From Oscillospiraceae bacterium (lineage in GTDB: Bacteria; Bacillota; Clostridia; Oscillospirales; Ruminococcaceae): a stretch of DNA of 5,426 nucleotides. The position numbers and the translations under genes are program-made. Location of the stretch: positions 1-5,426 of the forward strand of contig JAEDMB010000125.1 of the NCBI GenBank assembly GCA_016303235.1, read 5' to 3'. Below are positions 1 through 5,371 of this stretch, in pieces. Each line of letters begins with the position of its first letter. The first letter of the stretch is position 1. The notes below the pieces were generated by a model. The model had not been told where the DNA came from and searched no databases. It was given only the letters and a program-made list of their open reading frames with translations.

Positions 1-17
1 GGCGGTCAGTGACCGCC
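1..17. terminator. Perfect inverted repeat at the end of queH, possible terminator stem
   Basis: GGCGGTCA-G-TGACCGCC is a perfect GC-rich inverted repeat of 8 bp, best drawn as a 7-bp stem with a 3-base loop. It stands out in AT-rich surroundings. The queH stop codon (6-8) lies inside it and its last sense codons form part of the stem. On the minus strand any U-tract would fall left of position 1 and cannot be seen. On the plus strand the stem is followed by CTTTATTTT, so it could also stop a transcript arriving from the left. Calling it a terminator is inference, because only one flank is visible. Confidence 0.55.
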
Positions 18-644
18 CTTTATTTTCTCAGATAAAATTTTACTGTAAATACAGCCACAGAAATTTTGTCTGTAAAGGTTATATTCTGAAGAAAGCTCTA
101 TTGAACGCTTATATCCGTTACGCTTTTTGAAATCGGAAAAAAGATATTTTATTCCGTAAAGGCTTTGAAGTTCCTCACCGGCTTTGTTTATATATTCACT
201 GTCCTTATAGGGGCTTATTGTAAGAGTAGTTGTGAAGTAATCTGCACCAAGCTCATGAGCTTTTCCGGCAGTTTTCTCTAATCTCTGCAAAATACATTTC
301 TGACATCTCAGACCTCTTTCGGGTAAATCTTCAAGACCTTCCGCAAGCTTGCAGAATATATCGGGATTGTATTCTGCCGGAGTGATTTCCACTCTGTTTT
401 TAAGAGGCATTTCGGATATAAGCCTTTCAAGCTCCGAAAGACGGTATTTATATTCGCTTTCGGGAGAAATATTCGGATTATAGTAATACAGGATAATATT
501 AAAATATTCTGTCAGATATTCAAGAACATAGCTCGAACATGGAGCACAGCATGAATGTAAAAGAAGTGTCGGAATTTTTCCGGACTGCTTTATTTTTTCA
601 AGCTCACTGTCAAGAATTTTCTGATAGTTCTGCTTTGGAGTCAT
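6..644 (-). CDS. queH: Epoxyqueuosine reductase QueH
   Basis: QueH reduces epoxyqueuosine to queuosine, the last step in making this modified base at the wobble position of GUN-anticodon tRNAs. It is the non-homologous alternative to the cobalamin-dependent QueG and acts in the cytoplasm. The 212-residue protein has the family marks: an N-terminal LLLHSCCAPCSS segment with C32, C33 and C36, a RCQKC pair (C114, C117), the FTTTLTISPYKD stretch at 137-148, and the C-terminal YRQNFCGCIYS motif (191-201). The paired cysteines fit the metal-binding (Fe-S) cysteines of the family. The ATG is preceded by GGAGGAA six bases upstream; that site lies inside the last codons of ricT, and the genes are only 3 bases apart, so translation is probably coupled. 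It is the last gene of the minus-strand operon. Length and motifs look intact. Confidence 0.95.
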   Translation of the reverse strand: MTPKQNYQKILDSELEKIKQSGKIPTLLLHSCCAPCSSYVLEYLTEYFNIILYYYNPNISPESEYKYRLSELERLISEMPLKNRVEITPAEYNPDIFCKLAEGLEDLPERGLRCQKCILQRLEKTAGKAHELGADYFTTTLTISPYKDSEYINKAGEELQSLYGIKYLFSDFKKRNGYKRSIELSSEYNLYRQNFCGCIYSKILSEKIKGGH

Positions 645-647
645 AAA

Positions 648-1514
648 TTATTCCTCCAGTTTCTTGAGATTTTTAAGTTCATCACGGTTGACTTTTATTT
701 CTGCATCACGGACAAGCTTTATTTCCGAACGGTCAAACGTAACCGGAATATCTGATTTTTCAGGCTTTATCTTTAATTTTCCTGTTATGAGATTTGTTTC
801 GATTACAGTGCCTTTCTGACCGTCCGGAATAATTACGATAGCTCCTGCTTTTGGAGTAATTTTAAGCAGTTCCTCATAGGAATTCTGTTCATGCTTCAGA
901 CAGCACATAAGCCTTCCGCATGTTCCTGATATTTTTACGGGATTAAGGGAGAGTCCCTGTTCCTTAGCCATTTTTATAGATACCGGCTGAAAATCTCCCT
1001 GATGATTTTTACAGCAGAATTCACGTCCGCATATTCCCAGACCGCCGAGTATTTTTGCCTGGTCACGTACTCCTATCTGTCTTAATTCGATTCGTGTTCT
1101 GAAAATCGCTGCAAGGTCTTTGACGAGTTCACGGAAATCAACACGTGTTTCCGATGTGAAATAAAAAAGCAGTTTGTTGCGGTCAAATGTACATTCAACG
1201 TCTACAAGATTCATTTTGAGATTGCGTGATTTTATTTTCTGCTGGCATACTTCAAATGCCTCTTTTTCTTTCTGCTTATTCTGTTCGATAATATTAAGGT
1301 CATCTTCATTTGCAATTCGGAGTATCGGCTTAAGCGGAGATGACATCGTTTGTTCATCAATCATCTTGTTTTCTATTACGACAGTACCACATTCTATTCC
1401 CCTTGAAGTTTCAACAACAGCCTTTTCGCCTGTTTTGGCTTTTATATTTTCACCGGCTGAAAAGTAATAAACCTTTCCGCCCTTTTTAAATCTTATTCCT
1501 AATATTTCGGTCAT
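648..1514 (-). CDS. ricT: RicT/YaaT, PSP1-domain regulatory protein
   Basis: This 288-residue protein belongs to the PSP1 C-terminal domain family, often labelled stage 0 sporulation protein YaaT. In Bacillus subtilis RicT works in the Ric complex with RicA (YmcA) and RicF (YlbF), which carries Fe-S clusters and acts with RNase Y in mRNA processing, affecting sporulation, competence and biofilm formation. The diagnostic cysteines are present: GICGREFCC (C162, C167, C168) and GTCGRLMCC (C199, C204, C205). The charged C-terminus (LKNLKKLEE) is probably flexible. AAAGGAGA sits about 9 bases before the ATG, and the gap to holB is 21 bases. RicA and RicF are not in this window, so whether the complex exists here is unknown. 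The cytoplasmic location is inferred from the lack of a signal peptide or membrane segment. Confidence 0.93.
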   Translation of the reverse strand: MTEILGIRFKKGGKVYYFSAGENIKAKTGEKAVVETSRGIECGTVVIENKMIDEQTMSSPLKPILRIANEDDLNIIEQNKQKEKEAFEVCQQKIKSRNLKMNLVDVECTFDRNKLLFYFTSETRVDFRELVKDLAAIFRTRIELRQIGVRDQAKILGGLGICGREFCCKNHQGDFQPVSIKMAKEQGLSLNPVKISGTCGRLMCCLKHEQNSYEELLKITPKAGAIVIIPDGQKGTVIETNLITGKLKIKPEKSDIPVTFDRSEIKLVRDAEIKVNRDELKNLKKLEE

Positions 1515-1535
1515 AAGTTAAAATCTCCTTTAATT

Positions 1536-2510
1536 TCAGATAATTTCAAATATTTCACCGCACATTGCAGACAGTGAAAGAGAAGTGTTTACATTTGCAC
1601 TGACAGCTTTCCAGCATTTCTCTATAATTTCATGGATTTTATTTCCGGAATTTAATGTTAATATTCCGGAAAGCTTTTCCGCCCCCTGCGGATAACAGCC
1701 GGAAAGAGGTACATTTTTATCATAGTTCAGTATTACGGCATCACATATAATACGGTCAAGCATAGTCAGAATAATTTTTATATTTTCACGTTCCTTAGCA
1801 GTTTTATTAATAATGCATGCAAATGAATATTCATCTTTTGATACAAGGCTGTCGGTCGCAAGCCTTACTGTATTGACAAGCTCTTTAAGATTTTCATTTT
1901 CAGTAAAATCAAGACACATTCCTATATTTCCGTGAAAACATTCAACGGCAGTTTTTATCTGACTTTCATTCAGACCACGTTCAGAAAGTGCAGTTTTACA
2001 TTCCTCGTCAGTGCATGGAGAAACTCCGAACGATATGCACCTTGAAAGAACAGTAGAAAGAAATTTTGACTTTGATTCTGCAGTAAATATAAAATATGCA
2101 TATTCGGGAGGTTCTTCAATAATTTTCAAAAGCGTATTCTGTGAACGCTCGTCCATATTGTTGCAGTCCTTGAAAATATATACTTTCTTATCAGAATTAT
2201 TTGGTCTGATAAAAACATCAGAGCATATTTTTTTTACGGTATCTACTGAATATCCGCCAAGTTTACCGCTTTTTTCAGCAGTTATGACATCAGGGTGAAT
2301 ATCATCTGATATATTATGACATGCCTTGCAGTTAAAGCATGGCTTTCCGTTTATTTTATTCTGACACATAAGCAGATGAATATAGTATTCCGCTATGGTT
2401 TTTTTGCCTGTACCGTTTTCGCCGTAAAATAATACAGTATGTGCAGTGCGGTCTTTTTCCGTCATTTCTTCAAGAGTTTTTATAAGATTATGATTTCCGT
2501 ATATTTTCAT
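1536..2510 (-). CDS. holB: DNA polymerase III delta' subunit
   Basis: Delta' is the structural subunit of the clamp loader that opens and loads the beta sliding clamp during replication. The 324-residue protein has an AAA+ fold: a P-loop-like GENGTGKKT (30-38), a zinc module with C49, C58, C61 and C64 inserted after it, a Walker-B-like strand VYIFKDCNNM (110-119), the LLKIIEEPPE helix (127-136), and the SRC motif (156-158) that supplies the arginine finger in clamp loaders. The P-loop has lysine where catalytic ATPases have Ser/Thr, in keeping with delta' being a weak or non-hydrolysing subunit. Length is close to the roughly 330 residues usual for the family. I chose the ATG at 2510: AAGGTG lies just before it, and the protein then begins MKIYGNHNL. 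An in-frame start at 2537 would overlap darA by 26 bases. Neighbours match the Bacillus darA-holB-ricT order. Confidence 0.93.
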   Translation of the reverse strand: MKIYGNHNLIKTLEEMTEKDRTAHTVLFYGENGTGKKTIAEYYIHLLMCQNKINGKPCFNCKACHNISDDIHPDVITAEKSGKLGGYSVDTVKKICSDVFIRPNNSDKKVYIFKDCNNMDERSQNTLLKIIEEPPEYAYFIFTAESKSKFLSTVLSRCISFGVSPCTDEECKTALSERGLNESQIKTAVECFHGNIGMCLDFTENENLKELVNTVRLATDSLVSKDEYSFACIINKTAKERENIKIILTMLDRIICDAVILNYDKNVPLSGCYPQGAEKLSGILTLNSGNKIHEIIEKCWKAVSANVNTSLSLSAMCGEIFEII

Positions 2511-2511
2511 A

Positions 2512-2838
2512 TTACACCTTTTCAAAACGTTCAACATCTGTTACAAATATAGTTGCACCGCCTACCTGTACTTCAACCGGAATTGAACCGAATGATTCTC
2601 CGGAAAAATTCGTCATGCTGTTCTGTACAAATTCCTTTCTTCTGTGGCTCTTTGATGATATTATATTTATTGCATTTTCAACCTTGTCATCATCGGTACA
2701 GATTAGAAATGTTGTATTTCCGGAGCTTAAAAATCCTCCTGTTGATGCAAGCTTTGTAGCAAAAAATCCCTCTCTTGTCAGTGCCTTTGATACGGAGACA
2801 GAATCATCTCCGTTTACAATTGCAAATATAAGTTTCAT
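2512..2838 (-). CDS. darA: Cyclic-di-AMP receptor DarA (PstA, DUF970)
   Basis: DarA/PstA (YaaQ in B. subtilis) is a trimeric PII-like cytoplasmic protein that binds the second messenger c-di-AMP; its downstream target is not settled. The 108-residue protein starts MKLIFAIV, as the family does, and carries the conserved TKLASTGGFLSSGNTTF loop (28-44) and the VEVQVGGATIFV segment (88-99) near the C-terminus, both parts of the ligand-binding region. The start at 2838 is preferred because AAAGGAAAG precedes it at a workable distance. An in-frame GTG at 2847 would add three residues, but that same site would then lie only about 3 bases upstream. The gene ends 1 base before the holB ATG, so the two are probably coupled. 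The short length is normal for the family. Confidence 0.95.
   Translation of the reverse strand: MKLIFAIVNGDDSVSVSKALTREGFFATKLASTGGFLSSGNTTFLICTDDDKVENAINIISSKSHRRKEFVQNSMTNFSGESFGSIPVEVQVGGATIFVTDVERFEKV
2515..2522 (-). promoter_or_regulatory. Ribosome binding site deciding the holB start
   Basis: Read on the minus strand this is AAAAGGTG, lying within the last sense codons of darA and ending 4 bases (TAAT) before the ATG at 2510. The darA stop codon falls between the site and the start codon. This layout favours 2510 over the in-frame start at 2537 and suggests that ribosomes finishing darA help to start holB. Confidence 0.65.
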
Positions 2839-2846
2839 ATGTATCA

Positions 2847-2855
2847 CTTTCCTTT
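2847..2855 (-). promoter_or_regulatory. Ribosome binding site deciding the darA start
   Basis: Read on the minus strand this is AAAGGAAAG, ending 8 bases before the ATG at 2838. The alternative GTG at 2847 overlaps its last base, which makes that start unlikely. Confidence 0.7.
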
Positions 2856-2870
2856 TATGAATGTATAACT

Positions 2871-4181
2871 TTATTTTACCACATTCACGGTTAAAATGCC
2901 ATACCTTTTATAAATATTTATTATTTCTTCTGTAATAACTTCACCGCTTACTGCTATCGGAATTGCAGGCGGACAAGGAATATTAGTTTCTGCACATATT
3001 CTTCCGGTAGCTTTTTCAATCGGAATGTTTTCGGATTTCGCAAATACAGCGTCACGGATACTCATTTTTTTAACGGCTTTCGGAAATTCTGATTTTATAA
3101 TTTCGGTTCGGGGAGCTTTTGAAACGGCATACTCAAGGGATTCCTCAAGAATTTTATAATCCCTTTCAGTGCATACGGGCGACATTAACAGTACAGTGTA
3201 TTCAAAATCGGAGTATTCACATTCTGTATTTTTTTCTCTAAGAAGTTCAGCAAAAATATTTCCGTCAAAGTCTTTTACAGTTATGTGAAAAGGCTCTCCT
3301 GATACAAAATCAATTCTGCCCGAAAATTTATTTTTAAGCTCTGATATATATTCAAGATTTTTTAATATATCATCATGAATTTTTTCGCTTATATACTTGT
3401 TGCAGAGGTCAAGCGACATCATAACGGGATATGACGGACTTGTTGAGGCATACAACAGCATTGCTTTTTTTATAAGCGGAGCATATTCGAGGCGTGAGGT
3501 GTGAATATATGCTGAGCCTGTCAGAGCAGGGAGCATTTTGTGTGCAGAATCACAGCACAAATCTGCTCCGAGATGTATAGGGTGCATATTTTCGGGCATA
3601 AATGCAAGCAATGCACCATGTGCATTGTCAACCAGAAGTCTTGAATTATATCTTCGGCATATCTCCGATATGCTTTTTATATCGCACATTCTTCCTGTAT
3701 AATCGGGTGATGTTACATATACAAATGACGGCTCACGGCATTTTTTCAGAGCGTTTTCTATTTTATCAGGATTTACTTCCCCTGATATTATACCTCCCGA
3801 ATATTCCGGATAAATCCATTCAACATCTAAATCAAGCAATGCACATGCATTTAAAAATGAACGGTGAATGTTCCGGACTGCAAAAGCCTTTCTGTTTTCC
3901 CATTTCATAAGGGTGAGCATTGCCTGAATACAAAGCGTTGAACCTGATGCAGAATACGCTGTGTATTCTGTTCCGAAAAGCTTTGAGGCATTTTTTTCAC
4001 TCTGTGCAATTATTCCGTCTGATTCAAAAAGACTGTCAGCACCTTTTATTTCAGTTATATCGAATTTATAGAGATTTTCAAGAGATTTTTGCGGAGCTTT
4101 TCCTTTATGCCCCGGCATAAAACAACGGAGTGTTCCCTCATTGTTAAGATTTTCTGTGAAATCATATATTGGCGTATTCAT
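2871..4181 (-). CDS. PLP-dependent Orn/Lys/Arg decarboxylase-family protein, YaaO-like
   Basis: This 436-residue protein belongs to the fold-type-I PLP enzymes of the Orn/Lys/Arg decarboxylase group, which make polyamines or diamines from basic amino acids. Visible marks in order are FMPGHKG (21-27), the GADSLFESDG stretch (47-56), SASGST (77-82) for the cofactor phosphate, RNIHRS (103-108) with H106 expected to stack on the PLP ring, VDNAHGA (184-190) with D185 and H188, and SAHKMLPALTGSAY (212-225) with K215 as the Schiff-base lysine. The C-terminal domain has GRICAETN followed by CPPAIPIAVSGE (403-414), a variant of the usual YPPGIP motif. It has no N-terminal response-regulator-like wing domain and so resembles the short Bacillus YaaO/SpeA form, not the roughly 700-residue enterobacterial enzymes. 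The substrate cannot be read from sequence. GAGGAG, partly overlapping the previous stop codon, precedes the ATG by 8 bases. Confidence 0.9.
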   Translation of the reverse strand: MNTPIYDFTENLNNEGTLRCFMPGHKGKAPQKSLENLYKFDITEIKGADSLFESDGIIAQSEKNASKLFGTEYTAYSASGSTLCIQAMLTLMKWENRKAFAVRNIHRSFLNACALLDLDVEWIYPEYSGGIISGEVNPDKIENALKKCREPSFVYVTSPDYTGRMCDIKSISEICRRYNSRLLVDNAHGALLAFMPENMHPIHLGADLCCDSAHKMLPALTGSAYIHTSRLEYAPLIKKAMLLYASTSPSYPVMMSLDLCNKYISEKIHDDILKNLEYISELKNKFSGRIDFVSGEPFHITVKDFDGNIFAELLREKNTECEYSDFEYTVLLMSPVCTERDYKILEESLEYAVSKAPRTEIIKSEFPKAVKKMSIRDAVFAKSENIPIEKATGRICAETNIPCPPAIPIAVSGEVITEEIINIYKRYGILTVNVVK

Positions 4182-4193
4182 AAAAATTTCTCC

Positions 4194-4511
4194 TCAGAAA
4201 TAGTATTTCATATATTTTATAATAGTGTTTCTTGCACGCTTAAGCGTTACTGAAACTGATGCCGGAGATATTCCGAGCATATCAGCTATTGAAACTGTAT
4301 TCATATTTTTAAAATAATACAGATTAATAATTTGTTTCTGCCTTTCAGTAAGTTCATTTTCTATCACTTTAAGAAGTATTCTTTTAACAGTTGCAAATCT
4401 GTTATTTTCGTCTGTTTCATCGGAAAAAAGTGCATTTATGTCTGAATCTTCTTTTCCAAGAAAATCAGGCAGGCTTACTCGTCTTGACATTTTTTCTGAA
4501 TATCCTTTCAT
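4194..4511 (-). CDS. Small sigma-70 region-4-like HTH protein
   Basis: The 105-residue protein is the first gene of the minus-strand operon. Its C-terminal half, ELTERQKQIINLYYF followed by SIADMLGISPASVSVTLKRAR (residues 53-94), is a sigma-70 region 4 helix-turn-helix, the part of sigma factors that reads the -35 element. There is no region 2, so alone it cannot melt a promoter. It may be a transcription regulator, half of a split sigma factor, or a domesticated phage regulator. The N-terminus, with a SLPDFL segment and an acidic stretch, is not recognised. The start is uncertain: the ATG at 4511 has no clear ribosome binding site, a TTG lies at 4514, and a later ATG at 4490 has AAAGGA 12 bases upstream and would give 97 residues. 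A consensus promoter and a GAAC-N4-GTTC repeat lie directly upstream. It ends 12 bases before the decarboxylase gene. Confidence 0.82.
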   Translation of the reverse strand: MKGYSEKMSRRVSLPDFLGKEDSDINALFSDETDENNRFATVKRILLKVIENELTERQKQIINLYYFKNMNTVSIADMLGISPASVSVTLKRARNTIIKYMKYYF

Positions 4512-4520
4512 CAATAAATT

Positions 4521-4536
4521 AAGAACAAAAGTTCTT
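4521..4536. promoter_or_regulatory. Inverted repeat with LexA-box core (GAAC-N4-GTTC), putative SOS operator
   Basis: AAGAACAAAAGTTCTT is a perfect 6-bp inverted repeat with a 4-base spacer. Its core at 4523-4534 is GAACAAAAGTTC, which fits the GAAC-N4-GTTC core bound by LexA/DinR in Bacillota, although the outer bases are A/T where Bacillus boxes usually have C/G. It covers about +2 to +17 of the transcript predicted from the promoter just upstream, a position where a bound repressor would block initiation. In RNA the same bases could form a weak hairpin with a UUUU loop at the 5' end of the mRNA, which might instead protect it from decay. Binding by LexA is inference. Confidence 0.5.
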
Positions 4537-4543
4537 TATCCAC

Positions 4544-4572
4544 ATTATAAAATATATTTTTCACTTTGTCAA
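4544..4572 (-). promoter_or_regulatory. Consensus housekeeping-sigma promoter of the minus-strand operon
   Basis: On the minus strand TTGACA (4572-4567) is separated by exactly 17 bp from TATAAT (4549-4544). Both hexamers match the sigma-A consensus at every base. Transcription would start near the A at 4537, giving a leader of about 26 bases to the ATG at 4511 or 47 bases to the one at 4490. A promoter this good would be expected to be strong unless repressed, which makes the adjacent inverted repeat more meaningful. Confidence 0.88.
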
Positions 4573-4697
4573 GACTTTTTTCATAGAAATTTCCATATTT
4601 TTACGGAAAAATTATTCATATATTTTTGAAATATTAAATTTCTGTTAATTTTCTGTGAAGTTTAAACTTATGCGTTTAAATAATCCCTGTTTTCTGC
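4573..4697. other. AT-rich intergenic stretch between divergent units
   Basis: This is the left part of the gap between the two divergent gene sets. I see no gene and no convincing plus-strand promoter: candidate -35-like words such as TTGAAA (4626-4631) have no acceptable -10 partner at 16-18 bp. Small structures present are TTTCC/GGAAA (4590-4594 with 4605-4609), the 12-bp palindrome AAGTTTAAACTT (4658-4669), and a second GTTTAAA (4674-4680) that repeats part of it 14 bases on. Confidence 0.5.
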
Positions 4698-4744
4698 CCT
4701 TTGTCAGAGAGATACTGCGGAGCTCTCACAAATTACAAAGGAGG
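4698..4744 (+). promoter_or_regulatory. Leader with alternative stems covering or freeing the ribosome binding site
   Basis: The strong ribosome binding site AAAGGAGG (4737-4744) lies 6 bases before the ATG at 4751. CCTTTGT (4698-4704) is a perfect complement of ACAAAGG (4735-4741), so this pairing would cover the site. The same 5' arm can also pair through TTTGT (4700-4704) with an earlier ACAAA (4728-4732), stacked on GAGAG/CTCTC (4707-4711 with 4723-4727) with a two-base bulge. That fold leaves the site free. The two pairings exclude each other. The complementarity is seen; any switching function is inference. Confidence 0.4.
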
Positions 4745-4750
4745 TTTTTT

Positions 4751-5362
4751 ATGATTATAATTTCTGACGGTAAAAATATTGATACCCTGCCTTTTAAAAA
4801 TCTTTTTGTTCAGGGCGAAAAGCTTTCCGAAAAGATAACTTTCAGAATACCACGCTATTACAACGATACTGACCTTCTGCCATGTATTTTCATAATCAAG
4901 GGCGTGAACGAAAAAAATGAAGTCGCTGAACAGGTTCTTGCTGTTTCAAACAAGATTTCTTCCCTTGAACTTGAATGGAATGTTGCCTCAGTATTCACAA
5001 ATGCATCGGGAAAGCTTAATCTTGAAATTCAGGCTCTTGTTTCAAACGGCGGTGAGCTTTCATATTCACTGAAATATATACTTCCGCCTGTATACGTAAG
5101 GGAATCGCCTAACGGTGAAAACATTCCCGTTCCAGATGTCAAGGAACAGACAATAAATGAAATAAATTCAGCAGTTTCTGCCGGACTTGCTGAAATTAAT
5201 CAGAAAATTGCAGGCTTTGATACTTCCGTAATCGAAAAAAGGCTTGATAATCTTGAATCTTCTGTGAATACCCTTGAATCACAGATAAAAATTGAGGCTA
5301 TGACTTTATCTGAATACAATGCAGAATCACATTCAGATAATATTCTTTATGTTATCATATAG
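4751..5362 (+). CDS. Phage-like baseplate/tail protein, BppU-like N-terminal domain with coiled coil
   Basis: The 203-residue protein appears to have three parts. Residues 1-116 are rich in beta strands and resemble the N-terminal domain of BppU-type upper baseplate proteins of Gram-positive siphophages. After a proline-rich linker (117-132), residues 135-181 form a probable coiled coil (for example IEKRLDNLESSVNTLESQIK) that would trimerise it. The end, MTLSEYNAESHSDNILYVI (184-202), resembles the 'T-x-x-E-Y-x-A-L-x-x-K-D-x-x-T-L-Y-x-I' motif often seen in phage tail and fibre proteins. There is no signal peptide or membrane segment. The ATG at 4751 has AAAGGAGG six bases upstream; an in-frame GTG at 4655 lacks such a site and is rejected. 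The next gene begins 9 bases after the stop. The assignment rests on domain style, so virion structural protein is likely but its exact position in a tail is not known. Confidence 0.65.
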   Translation: MIIISDGKNIDTLPFKNLFVQGEKLSEKITFRIPRYYNDTDLLPCIFIIKGVNEKNEVAEQVLAVSNKISSLELEWNVASVFTNASGKLNLEIQALVSNGGELSYSLKYILPPVYVRESPNGENIPVPDVKEQTINEINSAVSAGLAEINQKIAGFDTSVIEKRLDNLESSVNTLESQIKIEAMTLSEYNAESHSDNILYVII

Positions 5363-5366
5363 GAGG
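5361..5366 (+). promoter_or_regulatory. Ribosome binding site of the partial last gene
   Basis: AGGAGG shares its first two bases with the TAG stop codon of the upstream gene and stands 5 bases before the ATG at 5372. It supports real translation of the cut-off gene and coupling with the gene before it. Confidence 0.8.
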
Positions 5367-5371
5367 TTAAA

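Noticed and set aside
1174..1467. Plus-strand open frame opposite ricT
   Set aside because: It lies wholly within a well-supported conserved gene on the other strand, and its translation is Ser/Phe/Ile-rich without recognisable motifs.
2011..2298. Plus-strand open frame opposite holB
   Set aside because: It is a shadow of the conserved delta' gene, with no motif of its own and no sign of a separate gene.
2553..2860. Overlapping plus-strand open frames opposite darA
   Set aside because: They are antisense to a complete, highly conserved gene and look like composition artefacts.
3602..4120. Two plus-strand open frames opposite the decarboxylase gene
   Set aside because: Both are antisense to conserved PLP-enzyme motifs and have implausible compositions.
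4438..4629. Plus-strand open frame across the operon promoter
   Set aside because: It overlaps the regulator gene, the consensus promoter and the inverted repeat, and is Phe/Ile-rich as expected of translated AT-rich DNA.
4600..4690. Plus-strand promoter for the tail-protein gene
   Set aside because: No pair of -35 and -10 hexamers with acceptable match and spacing was found; the transcript may start elsewhere or use a phage-specific factor.
4655..4750. Upstream extension of the tail-protein gene from an in-frame GTG at 4655
   Set aside because: No ribosome binding site precedes it, the added residues resemble no part of the family, and a near-perfect AAAGGAGG stands 6 bases before the ATG at 4751.
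4698..4750. Rho-independent terminator formed by the leader stem and the T-run at 4745-4750
   Set aside because: The T-run directly follows AGGAGG and precedes the start codon at normal spacing, so it is simply the spacer; the covering stem has a loop of about 30 bases and is separated from the T-run.
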